A stretch of DNA of 37,265 nt from Candidatus Omnitrophota bacterium (GTDB lineage: Bacteria; Omnitrophota; Gorgyraeia; Zapsychrales; Fredricksoniimonadaceae), in the NCBI GenBank assembly GCA_028870995.1, contig JAGWOI010000021.1, positions 1 to 37,265 on the forward strand, given 5' to 3'. The notes beneath the pieces are model-generated. The model did no database searches. It was not told the origin of the DNA and saw only the letters and a list, made by a program, of their open reading frames with translations. Position numbers and translations under genes: made by a program. Position 1 is the first letter of the stretch. Each line of letters begins with the position of its first letter. Below are positions 1 to 8,487 of the stretch, piece by piece.

Positions 1-1060
1 CGATGCCATTAATACACACGCCGGAGGGCGTATAGTATTTTGCCGTGGTCAGCCTTAAGGCGGAACCGTCCGGCATGGGGATCACCGACTGCACCGAACC
101 TTTGCCGAAAGATTTCACGCCCACCAGCACGGCCCTTTTATTGTCCCTCAAGGCTCCGGCTACGATCTCGCTGCCGGAAGCCGATCCCTCATTGATGAGC
201 ACCGCCATGGGCCAATTCAAAAAATCACCGTTTTTATTTTCAGAGACAACCGTGGTATCGTCCGTGGGACGGCGGCCTTTGGTGGAAACAATGGTTTTGC
301 CGGCAGGCAAGAAATCCTGGGCGATCTTGACGGCCACCTCCAGCAGCCCGCCCGGATTGTTGCGCAAATCCAGGATCAGGCTGTCGGCTCCCTGGGACCT
401 TAATTGCTCCAGGGTCCGGTGCAGTTCATTGTATGAATTCTCCCGGAATTCAGTAAGGCGCACATAACCGATATGGTCATCCACCAAATGAGGCTCCTTG
501 ATGTCATCCACACGGATGATCTGCCGGGTTATGGTGAAATCTTTAAGCAGACCTTCCTTCTCCCTGTAGATCGTAAGGCGCACCTTGGTGCCCGGCGCAC
601 CCCGCAGTCTCTTGACCGCATCATCCAGGGTCATGTCACGGGTGACTTCCTTGCCTATCTTCACGATCCTGTCACCGGCTTTAATACCCGCCTTCCAGGC
701 CGGCGTGTCCTCCACCGGAGTGATGACCGTCAACAGATCATCCTTCATGGAAATCTCGACCCCGAGGCCTCCGAATTTTCCGGCGGTCTCTGTTTTTAGG
801 TCCCTGTACTCTTCGGGATCCATAAACTGGCTGTGCGGATCCAGGAACGATAACATGCCGCGCAGCGCCCCGTAGATCAAATCCTGGGGACTTTTCTTGT
901 CCACATATTGGGATTGCACCGTGGTCAGGGCATAGCTGAAAAGCTCCACCTGGGAATAAAGATCCTTCTTGTTATTTTGGGCCGCGTTTGATATGCCGAC
1001 ACTGGAAAGGCCCAGCAAGGCCGCAACGGCAAGACCCCACATCCATATTTTTTTAGACAC
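1..1060 (-). CDS. ctpA: C-terminal processing protease (S41A, CtpA/Prc type), 3' end cut by window
   Basis: Envelope serine protease of the tail-specific family, which degrades or trims periplasmic proteins from their C-termini. My reading of the minus strand gives 353 residues before the window ends. A short signal/anchor segment (about 7-27) is followed by a PDZ domain around residues 95-165 (GGLGVEISMKDD, AGIKAGDRIVKI) and the S41 catalytic domain. The catalytic pair is placed at Ser295 (EGSASGSEIVAGAL) and Lys320 (FGKGSVQ); their 25-residue spacing matches the family. I chose the GTG at 1060 ([10 protein letters not shown]), which gives a basic n-region and overlaps the gatB stop by 8 bases; an ATG at 1042 would drop the two lysines. 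No clear Shine-Dalgarno is seen. The C-terminal part lies outside the window. It follows gatCAB and is probably cotranscribed with it. Confidence 0.93.
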   Translation of the reverse strand, partial: MSKKIWMWGLAVAALLGLSSVGISNAAQNNKKDLYSQVELFSYALTTVQSQYVDKKSPQDLIYGALRGMLSFLDPHSQFMDPEEYRDLKTETAGKFGGLGVEISMKDDLLTVITPVEDTPAWKAGIKAGDRIVKIGKEVTRDMTLDDAVKRLRGAPGTKVRLTIYREKEGLLKDFTITRQIIRVDDIKEPHLVDDHIGYVRLTEFRENSYNELHRTLEQLRSQGADSLILDLRNNPGGLLEVAVKIAQDFLPAGKTIVSTKGRRPTDDTTVVSENKNGDFLNWPMAVLINEGSASGSEIVAGALRDNKRAVLVGVKSFGKGSVQSVIPMPDGSALRLTTAKYYTPSGVCINGI

Positions 1061-2489
1061 CGGCGATTTTCCGTGTTATCAGTTCGTTCAATTTTTTGGG
1101 ATTGGCGCGGCCGCCCGATTTTTTCATGGCCTGTCCCACCAGGAACCCGGCGGCATTGGGTTTTCCCGATTTGATCTGATCGACCACCGCGGCATTCTGG
1201 GCGATGACCTCATCGATAATGGCAAACAGGGCTGAGTCATCCGAGACCTGGGCCATGCCCTTTGCCTGGATGATCTCCTCGGCGCCTTTACCCTGATCCA
1301 GCATCAAACCCAATACTTCCTTGCCTACGAGATTGCTGACCACTCCATCTTCAACCTTGGCAATCAATTCCACCAAAGCCTTAGGCGTTAATTTTAATCC
1401 ATGAATCGGGATTTTTCTATTTTTCAATTCCATGGAGACCGGCCCGGCCAGCCAATTGGCGACCTTTTTAGCCTGGGGATATTCCTTGACGGCGGCTTCA
1501 AAAAAGTCAGCCATGCCGCTGTCAGCCACCAAAATATTGGCATCGTATTCGGAAAGCTCGTACTGGCTTAAAAACCGCACCAACTTCGCCTGCGGGAGTT
1601 CCGGCAATTCGGCACGCACGCTGTCGATGGTCTTATAATCAACCGTGAAAGGCACCAGATCTGGATCAGGGAAATAACGGTAATCATGCGCCTCTTCCTT
1701 GGACCGCATGGTTTGCGTCTGAGCTTGTGTATCATCCCAGAGCATGGTCTCCTGAACGATTTTGCCGCCGGCCAGGATCACCTGCTCGTGCCGGCGGATC
1801 TCGTACTCCAGGGCCGCCTTGACGGCGCGGAAGGAGTTCATATTCTTGAGTTCCGTCTTGGTGCCCAAAGCCGCCTGCCCCACAGGACGTATGGAGATGT
1901 TGGCATCGCAGCGCAGCGATCCTTTTTCCATATCGCAATCCGAAACACCCAAATACTGCAGGGTCAATTTCAAAATATTCAGGTAATCATAGGCCTCCTG
2001 GGGCGAACGCAGATCCGGCTCGGTGACGATCTCGATCAAGGGCGTTCCGGTGCGATTGAAATCAACCAGGGAACAGGAACCGGTATTGTCATGCATGGAT
2101 TTTCCGGCATCCTCCTCCAGATGGGCCCGCTTGATACCGATACGCTTTTCCTGGTTCCCGCTTTTGATTTTTAAAAATCCGTCCTTGGCCACAGGAAAAT
2201 CAAACTGGGAAATCTGGTAGCCCTTAGGCAGGTCCGGATAATAATAATTTTTACGGTCGAATTTGATAAAAGAATTGATTTCGGCATTAAGGGCCAGCCC
2301 CACCTTGATGGCATACAAAAGCGCCTGCCGGTTCAATACCGGCAGGGAACCCGGAAGCCCCAGGCATACCGGACACACGTTGGTGTTGGGCGCACAGCCA
2401 TACTGGTTGGCGCAAGAGCAGAAGATCTTGGTCTTGGTATTGAGCTGCAGATGGACTTCAAGTCCTATGACCGGCTCGAATTGGCTCAT
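1053..2489 (-). CDS. gatB: Asp/Glu-tRNA amidotransferase subunit B
   Basis: Subunit B of the GatCAB complex, which binds mischarged Glu-tRNA(Gln) or Asp-tRNA(Asn) and phosphorylates and amidates it with ammonia supplied by GatA. The N-terminus has the family signature ([19 protein letters not shown]) and the zinc-site cysteines, with CSCANQYG and CPVCLGLPG near residues 28-50. Further GatB landmarks are [23 protein letters not shown] and [13 protein letters not shown], and a C-terminal YqeY-like tail domain ends in [13 protein letters not shown]. The start is the ATG at 2489, which forms an ATGA overlap with the gatA stop and gives 478 residues, normal for the family. A longer reading from 2513 would overlap gatA by 28 bases and adds nothing conserved. 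The 3' end overlaps the start of the downstream protease gene. Confidence 0.97.
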   Translation of the reverse strand: MSQFEPVIGLEVHLQLNTKTKIFCSCANQYGCAPNTNVCPVCLGLPGSLPVLNRQALLYAIKVGLALNAEINSFIKFDRKNYYYPDLPKGYQISQFDFPVAKDGFLKIKSGNQEKRIGIKRAHLEEDAGKSMHDNTGSCSLVDFNRTGTPLIEIVTEPDLRSPQEAYDYLNILKLTLQYLGVSDCDMEKGSLRCDANISIRPVGQAALGTKTELKNMNSFRAVKAALEYEIRRHEQVILAGGKIVQETMLWDDTQAQTQTMRSKEEAHDYRYFPDPDLVPFTVDYKTIDSVRAELPELPQAKLVRFLSQYELSEYDANILVADSGMADFFEAAVKEYPQAKKVANWLAGPVSMELKNRKIPIHGLKLTPKALVELIAKVEDGVVSNLVGKEVLGLMLDQGKGAEEIIQAKGMAQVSDDSALFAIIDEVIAQNAAVVDQIKSGKPNAAGFLVGQAMKKSGGRANPKKLNELITRKIAGV

Positions 2490-3913
2490 AATTTCGGTTT
2501 TCTGGTATGCCACTCGGTGTTCTGCTCGTAGGTATAGGAAATCCTTAACAGCATCTCCTCGTCAAAAGCTTTACCCATCAATTGCAGCCCGATGGGCAGC
2601 CCGCTTTTGGAGAATCCGCCAGGGATGGAGATGGCCGGAATACCGGCGAGATTGGCCGGTATCGTATAAATATCGGACAGATACATGCTTAAAGGATCGC
2701 TGGTCTTCTCCCCGATCTTAAAAGCCACCGTCGGAGATGTCGGCGTAATAATCGCATCGCAATCCTTGAAAACTTCATCCAGATCATTCTTGATCAAGGT
2801 GCGCACCTTTTGGCCGCGCAGGTAATAGGCATCGTAATAGCCGGACGACAAGGCATAGGTGCCCAGCATGATGCGGCGCTTGGCCTCCGGCCCGAAACCT
2901 CTGGAGCGGGTCTCTTCGTACATATCTACTAAAGCATTCTTGCGAGCCTTGACAGGCTGGGCGCGAAGGCCGTAACGCACCCCGTCGAAGCGCGCCAAAT
3001 TGGAACTGGCCTCGGCCGTGGCCACGATGTAATAGGTGGCCACCGCATAGGGCGTATGCGGCAAGGTCACTTCCTTGACCGCCGCACCTAATTTTTTAAG
3101 AAGTGCCAGCGCCGCTTCCAAAGAAGCGCGCACTTCGGGATCCAGGCCTTCGGCAAAAGCTTCCTTGGGGATACCGATTTTAAGGCCGCGGACGTCATTG
3201 ACCAAGGCCTTGGTGTAATCAGGCACCGGCTCATTGACGGATGTGGAATCACGTTCGTCGTAACCGGCAATGATATTCATTAATAAAGCGCAGTCCCGCA
3301 CATCCTTGGTCAGAGGCCCGATTTGGTCCAAGCTAGAGGCAAAAGCAATGAGACCATAACGTGACACGCGGCCATAGGTGGGCTTCATCCCGACAATGCC
3401 GCAAAAAGAGGCCGGCTGCCGGATGGAACCGCCGGTATCTGAACCCAGGGCCCACACCGCTTCATCCGCGGCCACGGCCGCGGCTGACCCTCCGCTGGAA
3501 CCGCCTGGAACGCATTGTAAATCCCAAGGATTAAACGTAGGGCCATAACAGGACGTCTCGCAGGAAGAGCCAAAAGCAAATTCATCCTGGTTGGCAAAAC
3601 CGACAATGACTCCCCCGCTTTTTTTGACCCTCTCGATAACGCCGCCGTCATAGGGGGATATAAACCCTTTTAGAATCCGGGAGGCGCAGGTTATCTCCTC
3701 TTGTTTAGTGCATAAATTATCTTTTAATGCAATGGGTATGGGCAGCCCGCCGCTGAAATCGGGAGAAGTCTTGGCCTGACGGACATAAGCCTTCACCTTG
3801 GGCTCCACTGCCTTGATGCGGCCCAATACATCCTCATAAGCTTCCTTGGCGGAAGCTTTGCCGGACTTGAAGGCATCCAGTAAAGCATGGGCGGTCAATG
3901 GATAAAGGCTCAT
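2486..3913 (-). CDS. gatA: Asp/Glu-tRNA amidotransferase subunit A (amidase)
   Basis: Glutaminase subunit of GatCAB, which releases ammonia from glutamine and passes it to GatB. It is a 475-residue amidase-signature enzyme. The Ser-cisSer-Lys triad is visible as Lys64 (IALKDN), Ser139 in [13 protein letters not shown] and Ser163 in [15 protein letters not shown]; the spacings of 75 and 24 residues match characterised GatA. It starts four bases inside gatC (ATGA) and ends in another ATGA overlap with gatB, so the three subunits are probably made by translational coupling. A complete GatCAB suggests that Gln-tRNA and/or Asn-tRNA is made by the indirect pathway; which of the two cannot be decided from this window. 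Confidence 0.97.
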   Translation of the reverse strand: MSLYPLTAHALLDAFKSGKASAKEAYEDVLGRIKAVEPKVKAYVRQAKTSPDFSGGLPIPIALKDNLCTKQEEITCASRILKGFISPYDGGVIERVKKSGGVIVGFANQDEFAFGSSCETSCYGPTFNPWDLQCVPGGSSGGSAAAVAADEAVWALGSDTGGSIRQPASFCGIVGMKPTYGRVSRYGLIAFASSLDQIGPLTKDVRDCALLMNIIAGYDERDSTSVNEPVPDYTKALVNDVRGLKIGIPKEAFAEGLDPEVRASLEAALALLKKLGAAVKEVTLPHTPYAVATYYIVATAEASSNLARFDGVRYGLRAQPVKARKNALVDMYEETRSRGFGPEAKRRIMLGTYALSSGYYDAYYLRGQKVRTLIKNDLDEVFKDCDAIITPTSPTVAFKIGEKTSDPLSMYLSDIYTIPANLAGIPAISIPGGFSKSGLPIGLQLMGKAFDEEMLLRISYTYEQNTEWHTRKPKL

Positions 3914-4197
3914 TCGATGACTAAGGGTACTTTAAAGCAGCCGTCTTTGGCCTCAACGGCGATGGCAAGGGACTGACTATTGGTTAACGAAGGTTTGACT
4001 GCATCGGAGCGAAAAACATTGCCCACCGGTACGGCATGGCTGGTGGGTTTGACATTGTCCAGGTTAAGTTTTTGCAGCTGTTCTACATAATGGACGATCT
4101 TGCCCAGGGTCTGAGTAAAACCCTCCAGATCTTCCTCAGGCAGATCAATCCTGGCTAAAGCAGCGACATATTTGACGTCTTTCTTAGAAATAGACAT
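3910..4197 (-). CDS. gatC: Asp/Glu-tRNA amidotransferase subunit C
   Basis: Small subunit that wraps around GatA and GatB and stabilises the amidotransferase. The protein is 95 residues. The N-terminal helix [20 protein letters not shown] is typical, and the C-terminal half ([16 protein letters not shown]) is the extended belt segment. I place the start at the ATG at 4197 ([10 protein letters not shown]), because an upstream TTG extension adds twelve unconserved residues. There is no Shine-Dalgarno upstream, and a possible -10 element ends only 7 bases before this ATG, so the mRNA could be leaderless. It is the first gene of gatC-gatA-gatB and overlaps gatA by four bases. Confidence 0.95.
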   Translation of the reverse strand: MSISKKDVKYVAALARIDLPEEDLEGFTQTLGKIVHYVEQLQKLNLDNVKPTSHAVPVGNVFRSDAVKPSLTNSQSLAIAVEAKDGCFKVPLVIE

Positions 4198-4204
4198 AGG
4201 CAAA

Positions 4205-4233
4205 ATACTACCATTAAGCCTAAGCAAACACAA
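4205..4233 (-). promoter_or_regulatory. Possible promoter for gatCAB giving a leaderless transcript
   Basis: On the minus strand TTGTGT (4228-4233) and TAGTAT (4205-4210) are separated by 17 bases. The -10 matches the consensus at 4 of 6 positions and the -35 is weak. The -10 ends 7 bases before the gatC ATG, so initiation would fall at or next to the start codon. The same TAGTAT hexamer with 17-base spacing occurs upstream of the tRNA gene near 25850. This is inference from spacing and sequence only. Confidence 0.35.
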
Positions 4234-4264
4234 GGGTTAGTTAAAAACTCCGGGCCGTATAGCC

Positions 4265-5038
4265 TCATCGGCAGTAGGCTTTAAAAACCTTCCATTCCTC
4301 GTCGCTCATAACAGGCCTTGTATACCCGTTGGGAAATTCCTTGATCATTTCCAGGCGGGATTCATTGGACGGATGGTCTGAAAGGAATTCCGGCATCGAT
4401 CCCGAACGGGCCATGCGTTCGAAAAATGCTTCAAACCCGCGGTTGTCGATATGCGCTTTCTGCAACCGCTCCAAGGCCCCTCTGTCCGCTTCGGCTTCCT
4501 GGGAACGGGTAAATCCCATGTTCATAAAAAGGGCGGCCCATTGCGCATTTGAGACGGAAGGGCCAAAGATGAGCTGCAGGCCTTGGAAGGTCATTACCCT
4601 TACGAGAAACCCTTCTAATATATGCCGCCGGCTCACATGGCTCATCTCATGGGCCAAAACACCAGCCACCTCTTCAGGCGACCGGGCTTTTTGCAACAGC
4701 CCCTTGTCGATAAAAATTTCCCCGCCCAATTCGGCAAAGGCATTAACCTGCGCACTGTTAAGGATGTGCACGTCAAAGGAAAAACGGGAATCATTTTTGT
4801 CCAAAGGATAAAGGCGGCCCATCAGCTTTTTTAACAGTGCCCTCTGTTGGAAGGTGCCTGCACAAACATCGGCCGGCGGTACGGGTTGGATGACTTGGGC
4901 CAGACTTCTTTCCCAACCGAAGGGAACAGCGCGGACAAAAGGGGCGATGCCGAAAGCCAAGACCACGGCGACACCTGTCCCCAGCAAGAGCCAGGCCAAA
5001 CCTTTGATATAGGAAGCCTTGTCTGCTGTTTCTGTCAT
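4265..5038 (-). CDS. M48 family membrane-associated zinc metallopeptidase
   Basis: Zinc metallopeptidase of the M48 (Ste24/HtpX/BepA-like) group, likely acting at the envelope in protein quality control. It has 257 residues. One hydrophobic segment near the N-terminus (about 13-35) anchors it or serves as a signal. The zinc-binding HExxH is His130-Glu131-His134 in VLAHEMSHVSRRHI, and the third ligand is probably Glu180 in the QEAEADRGAL motif. The C-terminal helix ends with the LSDHPSNESRLEMI segment common in periplasmic BepA/LoiP-like members. The true start is the ATG at 5038, which shares one base with the stop of the YbjQ-repeat gene (TGATG), so the two proteins are translationally coupled. 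The substrate is unknown, and there is no TPR domain as in BepA. Confidence 0.92.
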   Translation of the reverse strand: MTETADKASYIKGLAWLLLGTGVAVVLAFGIAPFVRAVPFGWERSLAQVIQPVPPADVCAGTFQQRALLKKLMGRLYPLDKNDSRFSFDVHILNSAQVNAFAELGGEIFIDKGLLQKARSPEEVAGVLAHEMSHVSRRHILEGFLVRVMTFQGLQLIFGPSVSNAQWAALFMNMGFTRSQEAEADRGALERLQKAHIDNRGFEAFFERMARSGSMPEFLSDHPSNESRLEMIKEFPNGYTRPVMSDEEWKVFKAYCR

Positions 5039-6285
5039 CAATGATGATGCTTGGTAAAGGCTAGTAGAATATAAAAAACAATGTAAATAAAGACCAGAAT
5101 GAAGGCAATCGGCCCCCGTTGGAGGGCTGTGGCTGAAGCTGCTTTTGATTGATTGAGGCCCGCGACCGCCTCGTCCTGCGTCCCGTCGACAAAGGTCTCC
5201 CTGTCCTGGATGGTGGCCTGGACAGGAAGAGTTTCGCTTAAAGTAGTAACACCGTCCACTTTTTTGACGGCCGTGCCAATGACCATGAACTCAACGAGAC
5301 CGCCGCCCAGATCATAGACCCTGGTTTTAACGCCCACGATTTCATCGGCATTGTATTTTTGGGCCTGCAATTGCAAGCGCTCAAAGGCCTTTTCCCTGGC
5401 CTCGTATAAAAACTCCGTAAGGCCCTGGACTTGTCCGCCGGCGAGGCTTTGCAAGAAGGAACCGATCCCCGAAGCCAATCCCAGGGAATAGACCGAAACT
5501 CCCATGACCAGGCCAATGGGCAGATAGCCGATGTTCACCATGTTCCAAAGCTCCTCATTGGTCATGTCGGAAGTGACAGGATCATCGAAATATTGGCTCA
5601 AGGCCGGATGGCTGGAAGCCGTGCCGATCATCAGCATTTCCTGCGCGCCCAAAAAAGGCATGATGGAGGTTTGAATGCCGATAACGGCATTGGCCCCGGC
5701 TTTCATGGCCTCGTCTTTCAAGCGGCTGAGGGCGAGGTGGCGGGTGCGGTCGAAGATTTCGGTGAATTGCGCCACTTCCCCCCTTTTTAAGCCACGGAAA
5801 GCGCCGCCGATGTTGCCGCCCACACCAATGGAATAGGCCACGTTTCCGAAGACAAAACTATGCGGTTTGAAACCTGAATCCAACTGGCAATAAAGCTGCT
5901 GGGCATCGGCTGAAGTGGAAAAACCAAGCGGCTCGGCGGGATTCGCCTTGGACTTTACGGTTGATCCGATGGCCAGGAATTCAAGATTGCTGCCATGATT
6001 GATGAGATCAAAGGACACGCCCGTGAGGCCGCTGCCTCCGAACTGGTGCGCTTCCTGAAGGATACGGTCAAAAGCTTTTTTGCGACCGTCATAAATGAGC
6101 CTGGTGATCTGTTCGATTTCGCCGCCGGCCAGGGTGGATAATCCGCTTTTGATCCCTCCCACAGCCCCCAAGGACACCACGTTGTTGCCGACACACAATT
6201 GGCCCGGCGCATAATTCAATCTTTTTAGACAAAAAATCTCGTTCCCGGAAAGACCTGTCACTTTCGAGTGTTCTTGAACCGGCAT
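5038..6285 (-). CDS. Three tandem YbjQ (UPF0145/DUF74) domains with a C-terminal membrane helix
   Basis: A 415-residue protein made of three diverged copies of the YbjQ-type domain, a family often labelled putative heavy-metal-binding but without an established function. Copies lie at about residues 12-115, 118-230 and 232-345. Each carries a version of the VVSLGAVGGIKSG strand, a long helix (LIYDGRKKAFDRILQEA, IFDRTRHLALSRLKDEA, FLYEAREKAFERLQLQA) and a closing strand such as LEFLAIGSTVK. The middle copy is the most diverged. After a low-complexity linker comes one membrane helix at about 388-408 and a HHH tail, giving a tail-anchored topology. A GGAGGCG ribosome site precedes the ATG. It shares a TGATG junction with the M48 peptidase gene. 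The fold is confident; the role is not known. Confidence 0.85.
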   Translation of the reverse strand: MPVQEHSKVTGLSGNEIFCLKRLNYAPGQLCVGNNVVSLGAVGGIKSGLSTLAGGEIEQITRLIYDGRKKAFDRILQEAHQFGGSGLTGVSFDLINHGSNLEFLAIGSTVKSKANPAEPLGFSTSADAQQLYCQLDSGFKPHSFVFGNVAYSIGVGGNIGGAFRGLKRGEVAQFTEIFDRTRHLALSRLKDEAMKAGANAVIGIQTSIMPFLGAQEMLMIGTASSHPALSQYFDDPVTSDMTNEELWNMVNIGYLPIGLVMGVSVYSLGLASGIGSFLQSLAGGQVQGLTEFLYEAREKAFERLQLQAQKYNADEIVGVKTRVYDLGGGLVEFMVIGTAVKKVDGVTTLSETLPVQATIQDRETFVDGTQDEAVAGLNQSKAASATALQRGPIAFILVFIYIVFYILLAFTKHHH

Positions 6286-6312
6286 AGAGGCGCCTCCATT
6301 ATTTGGATAAAT

Positions 6313-6696
6313 TCAGGCAGCTAATTTTTCTCTTAAATCATCGGGGATAGGGGTGGGTTTAAATTCTTTGTTCAAACACACCAGGGAGACTTCGGCCTCG
6401 ATGATCAGGCGTCCGTCTTTTTTATCATGAATGGTCTGGTCGAAAATCAGTTGGGAGGCGCCTAACTTTTTTAATTTAGCGTCACAGATAATAGTATCAC
6501 CATAGCGGGCCGGCGAACGGTAACTGACATTGCATTGCCGCACGACGTACACAAAGCCGCGCTGACTGAACATCTCCACGCTTAAATCCCTTTTTTCCAG
6601 GAATTCCGTGCGTGCTTCTTCAAGATAACAAAGATATTGGCCGTAATAAACAATACCGCCGGCATCCGTATCGTGGTAGAAAATTCTCTTTTCCAT
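6313..6696 (-). CDS. ybgC: YbgC-type acyl-CoA thioesterase (hotdog fold)
   Basis: Single-domain 4HBT hotdog thioesterase of 127 residues, the normal YbgC length. The catalytic aspartate is Asp11 in YHDTDAGGIVYYGQY, followed by the YLEEARTEFLE helix. Characterised relatives hydrolyse short- or long-chain acyl-CoA, and in proteobacteria ybgC sits with the Tol-Pal genes; no tol genes are present here, so a Tol link is not supported. The start at 6696 has an AAGGGG ribosome site. The palindromic repeat at 6707-6835 separates it from ksgA, and the YbjQ-repeat gene follows 27 bases downstream. Confidence 0.92.
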   Translation of the reverse strand: MEKRIFYHDTDAGGIVYYGQYLCYLEEARTEFLEKRDLSVEMFSQRGFVYVVRQCNVSYRSPARYGDTIICDAKLKKLGASQLIFDQTIHDKKDGRLIIEAEVSLVCLNKEFKPTPIPDDLREKLAA

Positions 6697-6706
6697 GTCC
6701 CCTTTC

Positions 6707-6835
6707 TTGGACCGTTTCCAGGTATCTAATTGAAGTCTATTGCTTTATGACAGAAGTGTCCCCACCACATTACTTTCTAGGGACACTTCTGCTGTAAACA
6801 TATATATTTCTAGGGCTATTGCAGAAACGGTCCAA
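6707..6835. repeat. Nested inverted-repeat element (REP- or MITE-like)
   Basis: The whole ksgA-ybgC gap is a structured element. The outer 12-bp arms are perfect (TTGGACCGTTTC at 6707-6718, GAAACGGTCCAA at 6824-6835). Inside is a second perfect 12-bp stem (CAGAAGTGTCCC at 6751-6762, GGGACACTTCTG at 6780-6791) with a 17-base loop. On the minus strand CCCTAGAAA occurs twice and GCAATAG occurs twice within the element. The right arm starts on the base after the ksgA stop codon. There is no coding potential and no obvious target-site duplication. The inner AAGTGTCCC hairpin recalls palindromes mobilised by REP-associated (RAYT, Y1) transposases, but none is encoded here. A regulatory role in the transcript is also possible. 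Confidence 0.75.
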
Positions 6836-7603
6836 TTATAGCACAAGGCATTTGCAAAGCTCGATGTAATTTGACAAAGTTAACTGTTCGGGTCGGGCAT
6901 TTGACTTGATGCCCAAATCAGCCAGTGCTTTCCCAAGCATTTCTTTATCCACCATCCCCTTAAGGCTGTTGATGATGGTTTTGCGCCGCTGCTGGAAAGC
7001 CGTTTGGATCAGCTTGAACAAAAATTTCTCATCAACATCCTGAAGCTGATGTTTCATGTCCAAACGCACGCAGCAGGAATCCACCTTTGGAGACGGCCTG
7101 AAACAGGTATTCTTGATCCTAAAAAGCACCTTTACATCCATGTAGTACTGGACAAAACAGGTCAAAGAACCGTAATCCTTGCCTCCCGGCTTGGCAGCCA
7201 GGCGTTCGGCGAATTCAAGCTGCACGGTCAGAAAGGCCGTTGAAATCCGTTTTCTGTTTTCAATCAACTTCTCGATGATAGGGGTGGAAATATAATAGGG
7301 AATGTTGCCGATAACTTTAATCCCATCGGGCAGATGCCCCATGTCCCATTTCAGAAAATCGGCGTGAACGATTTCCACGGAAGGCAAGTTTGAACACAAG
7401 GACTCGATCAAATCCCGGTCAGTCTCCACAGCGATCAAACGCTTCACGTCAGACGCCATCAAACGCGTCAGCGCCCCCTGCCCGGGACCGATCTCCACGA
7501 TAATATCATCTGCTTTAAGATCACAGGCCTGGATGATTTTCTGCTGAATCCGACCGTCGATAAGAAAATTCTGACCGAGATGTTTTTTTGCGCGGGGAAT
7601 CAT
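6836..7603 (-). CDS. ksgA: 16S rRNA (adenine1518-N6/adenine1519-N6) dimethyltransferase
   Basis: Dimethylates the two adjacent adenines in the 3' terminal hairpin of 16S rRNA during late 30S assembly, using S-adenosylmethionine. The 255-residue protein shows KKHLGQNFLID at the N-terminus, SAM motif I EIGPGQGALTRLM, the acidic ribose-binding position in AVETDRDL, and the catalytic motif NIPYYISTPII. I chose the ATG at 7603, which makes an ATGA overlap with the pdxA stop; a TTG at 7615 would add four residues. The order surA-like, pdxA, ksgA is the same as in Escherichia coli. The palindromic element begins directly after the stop codon. Confidence 0.96.
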   Translation of the reverse strand: MIPRAKKHLGQNFLIDGRIQQKIIQACDLKADDIIVEIGPGQGALTRLMASDVKRLIAVETDRDLIESLCSNLPSVEIVHADFLKWDMGHLPDGIKVIGNIPYYISTPIIEKLIENRKRISTAFLTVQLEFAERLAAKPGGKDYGSLTCFVQYYMDVKVLFRIKNTCFRPSPKVDSCCVRLDMKHQLQDVDEKFLFKLIQTAFQQRRKTIINSLKGMVDKEMLGKALADLGIKSNARPEQLTLSNYIELCKCLVL

Positions 7604-8487
7604 GCGCACCGGCAAGCGAGTAAAAGAGCCGCAATCATGGATGAGGGATCAGCCTTATTCTGACCGGCGATGTCAAAGGCCGTACCATGAGCAGGTGAGG
7701 TCCGCACAAAAGGCAGTCCGGCGGTAAAATTCACCAGCTCCTTCATGTAGAGCCCTTTAAAAGGCGCCAGGCCCTGGTCATGGTACATGGCGATAATACC
7801 TTCGTACCTTTTGGGAAAGGCAAAAAAAGTATCTGCCGGCAGCGGGCCATAAGCCTTGATCCCGCGGCCCCCGGCCTTTTTGACCGCCGGTAAAATCCGT
7901 TTCAGGTCTTCTGATCCTAAAAGGCCGCTTTCGCCGGCATGAGGATTAAGGCCAAGCACTGCAATCTTGGGCGAGGCGATCTTAAATTTATCCTTCAATG
8001 TTCTGTCCATTAAAACAATCGAATCAAATACTTTTTTCCCGGTGATCAACCGGGGCACATCCTGTAGAGGCACATGCCGCGTGACGATGGTCAGGAAGAC
8101 GCCCTGTGCCGCGAACATCATGTCGAAATTCTTAACACCGAAGGCTCTTGCCAAATACTCCGTGTGGCCCACGAAGTCCTTAACATGACGGCTGACCGCC
8201 TCCTTGGATAACGGCGCAGTGACCAGGGCCTGCGCTTTGCCGGCCTTGATCAGGGCAATGGCCTCGTCCAGAAATTTGACCGAGCCTTCTCCAGGCGATT
8301 TGTAAGGAAGACTGATGATCTCTACACAAGACGGCAGGCGGCCCAATTTCTTTTTGTCGCCGATCACAATAAAATGACCCTGAGCCAGTATTCGCTTTTG
8401 ACCCAGGGCCTTACGGATAATCTCAGCGCCGATGCCGCGGGGATCGCCCATGGTCACGGCAACCACCTTCTTATTTGATTTCAACAT
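7600..8487 (-). CDS. pdxA: 4-hydroxythreonine-4-phosphate dehydrogenase
   Basis: NAD-dependent, divalent-metal enzyme of the DXP-dependent pyridoxal phosphate route, oxidising 4-phosphohydroxy-L-threonine before condensation by PdxJ. The 295-residue protein has MGDPRGIGAEII at the N-terminus, the metal/substrate histidine in GHTEYLA, LGLNPHAGESGLLGSED, the MYHDQGLAPFK motif and the C-terminal VRTSPAHGTAFDIAG segment. The start is the ATG at 8487 (MLKSNKKVVAVTMGD) with an AAGG site just upstream. It overlaps the 3' end of the surA-like gene by 17 bases in another frame, and its own stop overlaps ksgA by four. PdxJ and other pathway members are not in the window. Confidence 0.95.
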   Translation of the reverse strand: MLKSNKKVVAVTMGDPRGIGAEIIRKALGQKRILAQGHFIVIGDKKKLGRLPSCVEIISLPYKSPGEGSVKFLDEAIALIKAGKAQALVTAPLSKEAVSRHVKDFVGHTEYLARAFGVKNFDMMFAAQGVFLTIVTRHVPLQDVPRLITGKKVFDSIVLMDRTLKDKFKIASPKIAVLGLNPHAGESGLLGSEDLKRILPAVKKAGGRGIKAYGPLPADTFFAFPKRYEGIIAMYHDQGLAPFKGLYMKELVNFTAGLPFVRTSPAHGTAFDIAGQNKADPSSMIAALLLACRCA

